From contig NZ_JAKGCT010000004.1 of assembly GCF_022230885.1 (NCBI RefSeq), forward strand, positions 1,798,001-1,862,000: a DNA stretch of 64,000 nucleotides. Reading direction: 5' to 3'. The notes under the pieces are model-generated. The model was not told the DNA's origin. It did not search any database and saw only the letters and a program-made list of their open reading frames with translations. The position numbers and the translations under genes are program-made. Shown one piece after another: positions 1-8,860 of this stretch. Position 1 is the stretch's first letter, and the number at the start of each line of letters is the position of its first letter. The DNA is from Paenalcaligenes niemegkensis. GTDB taxonomy: Bacteria > Pseudomonadota > Gammaproteobacteria > Burkholderiales > Burkholderiaceae_B.

Positions 1-1411
1 CCAGATCAGGATTACCGTACATATTACCGCCACGGCTAACCTGGCCCCATCCGGCTACTGTCTGACGCAAATCAGGCGCCCTGAAACCTGTAGATACCCC
101 ACCTTTTAAAGACCAACGCTCTGCCATGTGCCAGACGGCGTACAGGCGCGGGCTAAAGTGTTCTCCGAAGTTCTGGTCGTGATCCATACGCAACCCTCCA
201 GTCAGTGCGAAGTTGTCTGTTATGGCCCATTCATTCTCCGCAAACAGCGCCCACTGGTAGCGATCCACCTGACTCGGCCCATTTTCGATTTGGTTACCCG
301 TTTGGTCTATCAAGTCTTGTTTTAGATAGCTTGCCCCGGCAGTAACCATGTGGTCCCCCAGCGGTACCGACCAGGTCGTCTGCAAGTCAGTGTTCTTGAT
401 TTTCATTTGGCGAGAACGGTTATCGAACTCCTCGTGCTGGGCATAACTGTCAGACACACCCAGCCCCCACCGTCCGGTATGGGATAAAGCAAACTTATTG
501 CTGCGATAATCTGTCTCAGAAGACGCCGGACAACCTGAACGGCCGCACTGCTCGCCGGGATCCAAAGGCGCCACTGTTTTCCCTAATGTAGAAGCATATT
601 TTTGACGTGAAGTCGTGGCCTCCAGAACAATATCGTGATCACGATTGGGGGTTAAGGCAAATTTTGCCGTCAGATTCGTTGCATCACGTTTGCGAAAACC
701 GCTGTGAATGTGGTCTTCGTCGCGCTGCGTGTACTGTCCGTACAACTGGACCCCCAACAGGTCTGACTTGAGTGGTCCCGATAGATAAAAGTTTCCCTGA
801 TGGATATTTCCAGACTTACCGCTCTCTTGTATGGTCGTATCAGCTCGCAGCTCTCCGCCCCAGTCGGTTGGAACCTTGCGAGTAATAATATTGATCACTC
901 CACCCATCGCATCTGAGCCGTACAAGGATGACATCGGGCCACGCACCACTTCAATGCGCTCAATGGCGGAAATTGGCGGTGTCCACCCTCCCTCCACCCC
1001 GGCAGAATCCGAGTTCGTTCGGGTTTCCCTGGAATTCTGACGCTTTCCATCTATCAGTATCAGGGTGTACTTGCTTCCCATACCCCGCAAACTAATGTCT
1101 TGACGATCACCACCACCGGTAATAATGACTCCCGGCACCTCAAGTAAAGCATCACTCACATCACGGTAAAACTTTGAGTCCAGATCTTCACGCGTTATGA
1201 CGCTGATTGAGGCAGGAGCATCCCTGATTTCCTGCTCAAACCCCGATGCGGTAACCACCACTGCTCCCATCGTGGTCACCGGAGTTGCCGGGGCAGCCTG
1301 TGCGCCAGCAACCGCAGGCAGGCCACACAACCCTGCCAAGCACAATGCCGCTACCGTATAACGCCCTGCGGCTACGCCTTCTTCAATCGACGCTCTATTG
1401 CTCGTAAACAC
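1..1411 (-). CDS. TonB-dependent siderophore receptor, partial (C-terminus beyond window)
   Basis: Outer-membrane gated channel for a ferric chelate, powered by TonB-ExbBD. About 470 codons are open from a GTG at 1411, preceded by an AAAGGAG ribosome site. The first ~37 residues look like a signal peptide ending near an AGAQA site. The plug domain follows, with SISVITREDL, an LRGMGSKYTLILIDGKR segment and a VRGPMSSLYGSDAMGGVINI block, then beta-barrel strands. A CGRSGC pair lies in a barrel loop. The C-terminal barrel is missing because the gene runs off the window. The family resembles FepA/CirA/BfrA-type siderophore receptors; the ligand cannot be read. It is divergent from a response-regulator gene and preceded by a Fur-like box, which fits iron repression. 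Confidence 0.9.
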   Translation of the reverse strand, partial: MFTSNRASIEEGVAAGRYTVAALCLAGLCGLPAVAGAQAAPATPVTTMGAVVVTASGFEQEIRDAPASISVITREDLDSKFYRDVSDALLEVPGVIITGGGDRQDISLRGMGSKYTLILIDGKRQNSRETRTNSDSAGVEGGWTPPISAIERIEVVRGPMSSLYGSDAMGGVINIITRKVPTDWGGELRADTTIQESGKSGNIHQGNFYLSGPLKSDLLGVQLYGQYTQRDEDHIHSGFRKRDATNLTAKFALTPNRDHDIVLEATTSRQKYASTLGKTVAPLDPGEQCGRSGCPASSETDYRSNKFALSHTGRWGLGVSDSYAQHEEFDNRSRQMKIKNTDLQTTWSVPLGDHMVTAGASYLKQDLIDQTGNQIENGPSQVDRYQWALFAENEWAITDNFALTGGLRMDHDQNFGEHFSPRLYAVWHMAERWSLKGGVSTGFRAPDLRQTVAGWGQVSRGGNMYGNPDL

Positions 1412-1461
1412 AAACTACTCCTTTGGATCACTACTTAAGATTAGGGCTTGCCCATACTGCT

Positions 1462-1482
1462 GAATGAGAACTATTATTAATA
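1462..1482. promoter_or_regulatory. Putative Fur box upstream of the TonB receptor
   Basis: The segment GAATGAGAACTATTATTAAT lies about 50 bp upstream of the receptor start. It resembles the AATGAGAAT/ATTATT half-site pattern of Fur operators (consensus GATAATGATAATCATTATC), with several mismatches. The position before an iron-receptor gene supports the call; binding is inferred. Confidence 0.5.
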
Positions 1483-1532
1483 AGATAGATATATGAACAT
1501 TCATGAACAAGCTCCCTTCCCATAACTTTGGC

Positions 1533-1552
1533 CTTCTTAAGACTTCTTAAGA
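1533..1552. promoter_or_regulatory. Tandem CTTCTTAAGA direct repeat, candidate operator of the divergent regulator
   Basis: The ten-base unit CTTCTTAAGA occurs twice, head to tail, exactly one helical turn apart. Two further CTTAAG hexamers lie at 1434-1439 (just before the receptor ribosome site) and 1606-1611 (just before the regulator ATG), so the 200-bp divergent region carries four. OmpR-class proteins typically bind direct repeats at ~10-11 bp spacing, so autoregulation by the adjacent protein is plausible but inferred. Confidence 0.4.
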
Positions 1553-1613
1553 TAACGCCTGCATCTCCTGTTGCAGAAAGGATGCATTTGATAAATAGTC
1601 ATACTCTTAAGCT

Positions 1614-2339
1614 ATGTCCACCCCTTCTTTACGTACTTCCCGCAGTGTCATGATCGTTGATGCGAACCAGCCCGCATCAGCCGCCATAAGCAAATATCTG
1701 TGCCGCGCTTCTTACATCAGCAAATGCGTCAGCACCGGTGCCCAGGCAATTCAGCTATTGCATGAACAACAATTCGATATGGTGCTACTGCATGCTGAGT
1801 TACCGGATATAGATGGTATTGAAGTGCTTAAGCATTACCGTTCTTATTCAACGCAACCGGTCATTATGTTTTCTGACGGAGACTCAGAACCAGACCGTGT
1901 TCTGGGGCTAGAGCTGGGGGCAGACGATTACCTTGGCCGGTTCTTTAGCTTTCGCGAACTGCAAGCCCGCATCGACGCCATACTGCGTCGCAGCCTTTCA
2001 TCTGCGCGGGCAACGGCTCCCTCTGCATTGAAAGTAGGCACTCTTTCTCTTGATCCTTCCACAGGAAGAGCCACGTTAGCGAACGAAGAAATTGTATTGA
2101 CAGGGGCCGAACAACGCATTTTGGAAAGTCTTATGCGTTGCGCAGGCCGCCTGGTAGAGCGCTCTTTTATTGGCGCTTTCGCTTTAGGCCAAACGCCCGG
2201 GCCTTATGATCGCAGCCTGGATACGCATATCAGCAGTTTGCGTAAGAAATTACGCTTGCATGCCGCTGAGACCCAATTAAAAATACGCAGCCTGCGGGGG
2301 CAAGGCTACGTTCTGACAAGCGTCTCTGCCAACCCCTGA
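1614..2339 (+). CDS. Orphan OmpR-family response regulator with degenerate receiver domain
   Basis: A 241-residue receiver plus winged-helix DNA-binding protein. The receiver (residues ~10-130) aligns with OmpR without gaps through VMIVDAN, LLHAELPDIDG and GLELGADDYLGRFFSFREL. However, the phospho-acceptor aspartate is His60, the second acidic-pocket residue is Ala17, and the conserved KPF lysine is Arg109. Ser87 replaces the usual Thr, which is tolerated in the family. The C-terminal domain (~140-238) keeps the GYDRSLDTHISSLRKKL-type recognition helix and an RGQGYVL wing. No histidine kinase is adjacent. It probably acts without phosphorylation, as atypical regulators do. No clear ribosome site precedes this ATG; Met13 is an alternative start but would cut the first beta strand. 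Confidence 0.85.
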   Translation: MSTPSLRTSRSVMIVDANQPASAAISKYLCRASYISKCVSTGAQAIQLLHEQQFDMVLLHAELPDIDGIEVLKHYRSYSTQPVIMFSDGDSEPDRVLGLELGADDYLGRFFSFRELQARIDAILRRSLSSARATAPSALKVGTLSLDPSTGRATLANEEIVLTGAEQRILESLMRCAGRLVERSFIGAFALGQTPGPYDRSLDTHISSLRKKLRLHAAETQLKIRSLRGQGYVLTSVSANP

Positions 2340-2364
2340 TTTGTCGGGTGGCTGGCAAAGGGCG

Positions 2365-2901
2365 TTAACCAAGCATTTTCGGCAAGACATTGGTCTGCGA
2401 GTCACGACGATGCCAGAACACCATAGATACATGCCCCAAAACAGTCGCAAACAGCAGCCAGCCTAGTTCGCCATGTAAAAGCCCACCGAGATCGGTCATC
2501 CACTTAATGGTATTGTCACTAGCCTGCATAACAGGAATACCGAAGTAATTAAAAGCGCGTCCGGAGCCATATTGACGCAGTAAGGCTATGCTTGGCACAG
2601 CAAGCATCAATGCATAGATGAAGCGATGTCCCCACTTAGCTGCCATGCTAAGTGCCTGATACTGGGCTCGATGCATAAAAGCCCACGCCGCGCGTAGCCA
2701 CCAGAGCAAAAACAAGGTGAAGCCTACAGGACGGTGCCAAGGCCATACGGCGTCAGATAATGGGGTTTCATCCGCAAAAAAACGTACAAGAGCTGTAAAC
2801 AGCATCCATGCAAAGCCCACTGCCATCGCCCAATGGAAAAACCGGGTCACACTATCATAGGGGCGCAAATTAACAGATGGGGTTAATGTAGAAGAGGACA
2901 T
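2365..2901 (-). CDS. Cytochrome b561 family protein
   Basis: A 178-residue inner-membrane di-haem b-type cytochrome of the bacterial CybB-like family, moving electrons between quinol and a membrane or periplasmic partner. Four hydrophobic segments are visible. Histidines in RFFHWAM (helix 1), PWHRPVG (helix 2 region), LLHGELGW and ATVLGHVSM (helix 4 region) fit the four haem ligands. I chose the ATG at 2901 because GGAAGTAAG precedes it at good spacing; the open frame extends upstream to 2958 without a signal. It is convergent with the response regulator. Partner and physiological role are unknown. Confidence 0.88.
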   Translation of the reverse strand: MSSSTLTPSVNLRPYDSVTRFFHWAMAVGFAWMLFTALVRFFADETPLSDAVWPWHRPVGFTLFLLWWLRAAWAFMHRAQYQALSMAAKWGHRFIYALMLAVPSIALLRQYGSGRAFNYFGIPVMQASDNTIKWMTDLGGLLHGELGWLLFATVLGHVSMVFWHRRDSQTNVLPKMLG

Positions 2902-3107
2902 TCTTACTTCCATAAAACAACAATTATAAATACCTGCGTGCAACAGCAATTTGTCCACGCAATGAACTCAGTAACCAAACAGACCCTCAAAAACCGAATT
3001 GGTTGCGTTGCGCGCCCGATACACATCAACTTTCTTAGTATTTTACAGAGGGGTAATGCTATACATACATATTCAGACGTTATCAATTTTTGATTCGGAC
3101 CTGTACT

Positions 3108-4538
3108 ATGGATCGCTACGACTATTTGCTCAATTTGCGCAATGCTTCCACCGCTCTGCTAGTGGGCGATATTTCGGCAGTCGAACTTTGCAAGTTAAGC
3201 CTTGATCGAATTCGCCAGCATGCTTCGCTTAACGTTTTCATCAACGTTGACGACGATGGCGCGCTAAAGCAAGCACGCGACTACGACTCCAGCAGCCCTG
3301 AGCATAAGCGTACGTTGCCATTAGGTGGTATTCCCATCGCCATAAAAGACAATATCCACGTTGCTGGATTGCCCAATACAGCAGGTACCCCGGCCTTAAA
3401 TGCCTTTGTTCCCCAGCACGATGCACCTGCAGTAGCGGCGCTGCGGGCAGCAGGCGCCGTTATTGTAGGCAAAACTCATCTGCATGAACTGGCTCTGGGG
3501 GTCTCGGGCTATAACAGTGCGTTCAATTCAAACGAGTTCACCGGCACACGCAATGCGAGAAACACCGCTCATATTGCAGGAGGCTCTTCCTCGGGCAGCG
3601 CGGTCGCTGTGGCAAGCATGATGGTTCCGCTGGCCTTGGGCACGGATACGGCCGGGTCAATCCGCCTGCCGGCGGCACTTAACGGGTGTGTAGGGTACAG
3701 GCCGTCGCTAGGACGCTATGCAACCGAGGGAATAACCCCGACTTCTCCATCGCGGGACACCATAGGGCCCCTTGCATCCAATGTGGTCGATGTCGTTAAA
3801 ATTGATAGTCTGCTCAGGCCTAATGCAACCCCGCCCGCCAGCTTTAAGGGTCCGATACGCCTCGGCGTAGTAAACGAATTCTGGGAATCCAGCTCATCTG
3901 AAGTCATGGCGGCTTGTCAGGCTGCCCTTATACGCATAGAAAAATCCGGCATCCAATTGGTTGATGTCTCACTTAAGAACGTCGCTAAACTGGCTCCAAA
4001 ATGCGGCGGCCCTATAGTCATGCACGAACATCTGACGGCTCTTACGCAGTATCTGCTTGCCTACGACATTGGTGTTTCTTATTCAGATATACAAAAAAGC
4101 ATTGCCAGTCCCGACATCAAAAAATTACTGGATGCCTTTATTGCTCCACAGCTTATTCCCAATCTCGCCGGAGAGCTCGAAGCCTTGTATCCCATTTATC
4201 AGCAGGCAGTAACCCACTGGTGCCCGGCGATGCTGCACGATTATCAAACCGTCAGCGCCCAGCACGAGCTGCATGGCTTTATCTTTCCTACTGTAGGGGT
4301 ATTAGCACCTGAAGCCACCCAGGCAAGCAGCAATGCGGCAAGTTTCGAAATGCTTGCGTCCAACGTCAATCCCGGCAGTTGTGTAGGTTTGCCCGGTATC
4401 AGCCTGCCCGTGGGAATCGGTAGCCATAACTTGGCCATAGGCATGGAAATTGATGTCTTGCCTGGCAAAGATGACCTGCTGTTTATTATTGCTTCGAAGG
4501 TAGAGCAGGCTCTGGGGTTTGCTAAAGGCTTCGATTAA
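3108..4538 (+). CDS. Amidase signature family hydrolase
   Basis: A 476-residue enzyme that hydrolyses a carboxamide to acid and ammonia. The amidase-signature Ser-cisSer-Lys triad is readable: Lys in GGIPIAIKDNIHV, the glycine-serine loop GGSSSGSAVAVAS, and the catalytic serine in GTDTAGSIRLPA. Its size and the VAALRAAGAVIVGKTHLHEL block fit amidases related to indoleacetamide hydrolase and GatA. The context is not a gatCAB operon, so a role in tRNA-dependent amidation is unlikely. An in-frame TTG lies at 3090, but ATG 3108 is preferred. The substrate is unknown. A small hairpin without a T-tract (4540-4562) follows the stop. Confidence 0.85.
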   Translation: MDRYDYLLNLRNASTALLVGDISAVELCKLSLDRIRQHASLNVFINVDDDGALKQARDYDSSSPEHKRTLPLGGIPIAIKDNIHVAGLPNTAGTPALNAFVPQHDAPAVAALRAAGAVIVGKTHLHELALGVSGYNSAFNSNEFTGTRNARNTAHIAGGSSSGSAVAVASMMVPLALGTDTAGSIRLPAALNGCVGYRPSLGRYATEGITPTSPSRDTIGPLASNVVDVVKIDSLLRPNATPPASFKGPIRLGVVNEFWESSSSEVMAACQAALIRIEKSGIQLVDVSLKNVAKLAPKCGGPIVMHEHLTALTQYLLAYDIGVSYSDIQKSIASPDIKKLLDAFIAPQLIPNLAGELEALYPIYQQAVTHWCPAMLHDYQTVSAQHELHGFIFPTVGVLAPEATQASSNAASFEMLASNVNPGSCVGLPGISLPVGIGSHNLAIGMEIDVLPGKDDLLFIIASKVEQALGFAKGFD

Positions 4539-4628
4539 CGCCGTAGGATCTTACGATACGGCATTAACCTGATGGCAGTTACGGTTTGACTTCTGGTGGA
4601 GTAGTGTCGAGGCTTTGATCTGTTAAGA

Positions 4629-5717
4629 CTACAGGCGATTTTTTCGCGACGCAGGGGCCAGACTTTTAGACAGTGGAGTCTCGTGGATCCATTCACGCCA
4701 AATCGCCACTAGCAGTGCCATTAACACAGGCCCAATAAACAGGCCGACAAAACCCATGGTTTTGACCCCCCACCAAGCCGAAAAATGTGGGTAAAAAAGG
4801 CAGCTTGACCGGCCCCCGACCAAACGGGGACGGAGCGTTTTATCGACAATAAACAACTCGATAGCTCCCCATAAGAACAAACCTACGCCCGCCACCATCT
4901 TGCCTGAACCGATTAAATATAACGAGACAAGGGTAAAGGCCAATGGAGCACCGCCGGGTATCAGCGCCATAAAACCGGTAATTACCCCCAGCAATACAGG
5001 TGAAGGGACTCCGACCACCCAATATGCTATACCCAGCACTACACCCTCGCCCAATGCGATCAGGCTCATACCCGTAACAGTCGAGTTGACCGTAGCCGGA
5101 ACCACGCGCGAAAACCGCTGCCAGCGACCGGGCAAAATGCGTTCGCCCACGATGTCCAGTTGCGCAAGTATGCGATCACCGTCTTTATAGACAAAGAACA
5201 GCGTGATCAGCAGAAACAACAGGGATAACAACAGGTGAAACACGTTACCGGTGGCAGACAGCACCATCCGGTAAATATTTCCAAGGTGCTCACCACTGAC
5301 CATTTCTACCATTGTGCCCAATGCATGCGGCTCTGCCAGATAGTCTTCCCAATATTCGGACAGCCGTTGCCCTGCCAGAGGCAGTGCACTGATCCAGTCT
5401 GGGACGGGCATGCCATGACGATTGGCGGCTAAAGCCCAGCCTATAAAGCTGCTGGCTTCTTGGATGGCAAACGAAAGTGCCATTGATAACGGCACAATCA
5501 GCACCAGAATTACAACTAGCAGCGCTAGCGTGGCAGCTAAGGTATGTCGGTGCCTGCACCTGACTAATAACCTTTTATACAGAGGCCAACTTGCTAAACC
5601 GATAATCAAGGCGCCTAAGACAGGAACCAGGAAATCTTTCAAGAAGTACAGCCCCGCCAACACCACCAGCAGGAGCAGCCAGCGCGCGATAAGAAAAGCA
5701 GGGATTACTGGGTGCAT
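4629..5717 (-). CDS. AI-2E family transporter (YdiK-like), with a scrambled internal segment
   Basis: A 362-residue polytopic membrane protein of the AI-2 exporter/YdiK family, with about seven or eight hydrophobic segments. The C-terminal signature GFVGLFIGPVLMALLVAIWREW is intact. Between 4766 and 4817 the reading frame is shifted: the translated stretch after RPRLVGG is unlike the family, whereas the neighbouring frame reads PVKLPFLPTFFGLVG, the expected sequence. One indel in a C5 run (4813-4817) and a compensating one in a C6 run (4766-4771) explain this. The family name implies autoinducer export, but most members are simply uncharacterised permeases. Confidence 0.8.
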   Translation of the reverse strand: MHPVIPAFLIARWLLLLVVLAGLYFLKDFLVPVLGALIIGLASWPLYKRLLVRCRHRHTLAATLALLVVILVLIVPLSMALSFAIQEASSFIGWALAANRHGMPVPDWISALPLAGQRLSEYWEDYLAEPHALGTMVEMVSGEHLGNIYRMVLSATGNVFHLLLSLLFLLITLFFVYKDGDRILAQLDIVGERILPGRWQRFSRVVPATVNSTVTGMSLIALGEGVVLGIAYWVVGVPSPVLLGVITGFMALIPGGAPLAFTLVSLYLIGSGKMVAGVGLFLWGAIELFIVDKTLRPRLVGGRSSCLFYPHFSAWWGVKTMGFVGLFIGPVLMALLVAIWREWIHETPLSKSLAPASRKNRL

Positions 5718-5860
5718 AAAATATTTTTTTTGTCGTGAATCTTACAGATCACTTAAAAGGTTTAGTGTCGACAATAACATGAAGCCACTTTGTAACGACT
5801 CTTAATCGACAAAAAAATCGCAATAATTAAGCTGTATCGAGACGCGTTGCAGCACGATGC

Positions 5861-6697
5861 TCAATTTCCTGGTTGTGCAGGAAGAGCCCTTTTGTGGCCA
5901 GAGCTGCGATAGTGACGCACAATAATATCGAAAGCCACGGCATCAACTGCTTTGCCTTCCAGAAAATCGTCAATTTGATCGTAGCTGACACCAAAGGCGA
6001 CCTCATCAGGACGCATAGGCGTCAGGCTTTCAAGGTCTGCCGTAGGCACCTTGTTGACCAGGTAACCCGGCGCCCCCATTGCCAGCCCCAACGCACGAAC
6101 CTGGCGCTTGTTCAGGCCCGCCAACGGCATGACGTCGGCGGCACCGTCTCCAAATTTAGTAAAAAAACCCATCAGGGCTTCTGCGGCGTGATCACTGCCC
6201 AGGACCAGGCCGCTCGCAGCGGCGGCACTGGCATATTGAGCCACCATCCGTTGACGCGCCTTGATATTGCCCACGACAAAGTCTTGCTGCGCTTCATTTT
6301 CGAAACGCTGCCCTGCATCAAGCAATTGTTTAAGCATAGAATCAGTTGGCGCTTTGATATCGACAACTAGCTGTTGATCGGGTGCAATGAATTTCACGCT
6401 GGCGTCTGCTTCAGCCGCATCGGCTTGTTCACCATAAGGCAGGCGCATCGCAATGAAACTCGCCTCGTATCCCTGCGAGCGTAACTGTTCTGCAGCACGT
6501 TGGGCCAACGACCCAGCCACCAATGAATCAACCCCACCACTTATGCCCAGCACCATAGCCCGCCCACCACTATTGCGCAGGTAGGAGGCCAGATAGTCGA
6601 CTCGTTTGGCCACCTCATGCAGAGGATCAATCGTCGGCTTGACGTTGAATTCGCTAATAATATGTTGCTGTTGACGTTGCTGATCTGCGCTGAGCAT
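5861..6697 (-). CDS. nadE: NH3-dependent NAD(+) synthetase
   Basis: Converts deamido-NAD to NAD using ATP and ammonia, the last step of NAD synthesis, in the cytoplasm. The 278-residue length matches the short ammonia-dependent form; there is no N-terminal glutaminase domain. The ATP-pyrophosphatase loop LGISGGVDSLVAG is near residue 50. The family blocks VVGNIKARQRMV, LGSDHAAEALMGFFTKFGDGAADVMPLAGL and LTPMRPDEVAFGVSYDQID follow. It lies alone between the permease and ilvD, separated from ilvD by a terminator. Confidence 0.95.
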   Translation of the reverse strand: MLSADQQRQQQHIISEFNVKPTIDPLHEVAKRVDYLASYLRNSGGRAMVLGISGGVDSLVAGSLAQRAAEQLRSQGYEASFIAMRLPYGEQADAAEADASVKFIAPDQQLVVDIKAPTDSMLKQLLDAGQRFENEAQQDFVVGNIKARQRMVAQYASAAAASGLVLGSDHAAEALMGFFTKFGDGAADVMPLAGLNKRQVRALGLAMGAPGYLVNKVPTADLESLTPMRPDEVAFGVSYDQIDDFLEGKAVDAVAFDIIVRHYRSSGHKRALPAQPGN

Positions 6698-6784
6698 GAG
6701 TTTTCTCGTATAAAGAACTTCGGTTTATGCCATCCTGGCGGAACACTGCCTTGCTTCCACACTTGAAATAAGCCTGACCGAAGC

Positions 6785-6816
6785 AAAAAGGGTGTTGCCG
6801 TGACGGCAGCACCCCT
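6785..6816 (-). terminator. Rho-independent terminator after ilvD
   Basis: On the minus strand a GC-rich hairpin (GGGTGCTGCCG / CGGCAACACCC around a TCA loop, one G-T pair) is followed by five T residues, just past the ilvD stop. Confidence 0.8.
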
Positions 6817-6837
6817 TCTGACAGCGATAAGTATCGC

Positions 6838-8702
6838 TTATCTGCGAGTAAGCTGACTTACGTCACGTACCGCACCACGATCGGCCGAAGTGGCCAGTGC
6901 GGCGTAGGCCCGCAAAGCTTGTGAAATAACCCGGGGACGATCTTCTTGTGGCTGCCAGGCATCAGGACCCCGTGCTTCCATCTCGGCTCGGCGACGTGCC
7001 AGTTCATCATCGCTAATCGCCAGATGTATGCGGCGATTGGGGATATCGATCTCGATAATATCACCCTCTTCGACCAAAGCAATATTACCGCCTTCGGCTG
7101 CTTCAGGAGAAGCATGACCAATAACCAGGCCAGAAGAACCACCAGAAAAGCGGCCATCGGTAAGCAATGCCGCTTTGGCACCTAAACCTTTGGATTTCAG
7201 GTAAGAGGTGGGATAAAGCATCTCTTGCATGCCTGGACCACCTTTGGGACCTTCATAACGAATAATGACCACGTCACCTTCGGTCACGCTGCCATTTAGA
7301 ATGCCTTCGACCGAGCTTTCCTGACTCTCGAAAATACGGGCCTTGCCTGTGAACGTTAAAATGCTTTCGTCAACACCGGCAGTTTTAACAATACAGCCAT
7401 TTTTTGCGAGGTTTCCGTATAAAACAGCAAGGCCACCGTCTTTGGAGTAAGCGTGTTCGATATCGCGGATACAGCCATTTTCGCGATCTATATCCAAATC
7501 TTGGTAATAGCGATCTTGGCTAAAAGCTGTTTGCGTAGGAATGCCCCCTGGAGCAGTCAAAAAGAACTTCTCAACGGCCTTGACGTTATTACCGCACACA
7601 TCCCAGCGCTTGATTGCCTCGCCCAAGGTGCCACTATGCACGTTCGGCTCGTCCAGATGCAATAGTCCGCCACGACCAAGCTCGGCAAGTATGCCCAAGA
7701 TGCCCCCAGCACGGTGTACGTCTTCCATGTGGTAGAGCTCGGTAGCCGGTGCTACTTTGCATAAGCACGGAACACGACGTGAAATGCGGTCGATATCCGT
7801 CATGGTGAAGTCAACACCCGCCTCTTGGGCTGCAGCCAGCAAGTGCAACACGGTGTTAGTCGAGCCACCCATCGCCACATCAAGTGTCATGGCATTTTCA
7901 AAGGCGTTAAAGGTAGCCACGCTACGCGGCAGCACTGAGGCGTCGTCTTGTTCGTAATAGCGTTTGCACAGTTCGACAATCAGGCCGCCAGCCATTTCAA
8001 ACAAACCCTTGCGGCGTGCATGAGTGGCAACAATAGTACCGTTGCCTGGCAAGGCCATGCCCAAAGCTTCGGTTAAGCAGTTCATGGAGTTGGCCGTAAA
8101 CATGCCTGAACATGAACCACATGTGGGACAGGCGTTGACTTCGATTTCTGCCAGGTCCTCGTCTGAAACACTGTCATCAGCCGCCTGAATCATGGCATCG
8201 ACCAAATCCAGCTTCCGTATTACGGTTTTGCCGTCTTTAGAGGTGACCTTACCCGCCTCCATGGGCCCGCCCGATACAAAAATGGTGGGAATGTTGACGC
8301 GCATTGCAGCCATCAACATACCGGGGTGATCTTGTCGCAGTTCGAAATACATACCATCGCGTCAGCGCAATGCGCATTGACCATGTATTCTACGGAGTCA
8401 GCAATAAGCTCGCGGGAGGGCAGCGAATACAGCATACCGTCGTGACCCATCGCAATACCGTCATCTACCGCGATAGTATTGAATTCTTTGGCAACACCGC
8501 CAGCGGCTTCAATTTGACGTGCCACCAGCTGGCCTAGGTCTTTTAAATGAACATGACCGGGCACAAACTGAGTAAATGAGTTCACGACAGCAATGATGGG
8601 CTTGTCGAAGTCGCCATCTTTCATGCCAGTCGCGCGCCACAGGGCACGCGCACCGGCCATATTGCGACCATGCGTAGAAGTACGAGAACGATATTGTGGC
8701 AT
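6838..8702 (-). CDS. ilvD: Dihydroxy-acid dehydratase (frame broken at ~8321-8326)
   Basis: Fe-S dehydratase of valine, leucine and isoleucine synthesis: 2,3-dihydroxy-3-methylbutanoate to 2-oxoisovalerate and the isoleucine counterpart. The N-terminal part (8702 down to ~8325) carries [17 protein letters not shown] and the cluster cysteine motif [10 protein letters not shown]. The rest carries [19 protein letters not shown] and [19 protein letters not shown]. The frame breaks exactly at [11 protein letters not shown]: one extra base in the CCGGGG run restores the family sequence and gives ~621 residues, the usual length. As a complete biosynthetic gene otherwise perfectly conserved, it is probably intact in the organism. 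Confidence 0.93.
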
Positions 8703-8860
8703 GTGATCTCTAGCTAAAAAAAGCGTGATAAAGAAGTTTATGATAAACGCGCAAGCAACTTAAAGCGAATCAACTGTAAAAAAATAACATCACCTCAAGC
8801 AGTTGCTGCAGCGCAGCATTTATACTTTAATTATAAAAACACCATCCATGAGGAGCAACC

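Noticed and set aside
831-1040. Plus-strand ORF within the TonB receptor
   Set aside because: It lies antisense to a well-conserved plug domain and reads as a shadow frame.
4629-5717. AI-2 quorum-sensing export system
   Set aside because: The family name alone supports it; no lsr or luxS genes are present and most family members have other or unknown roles.
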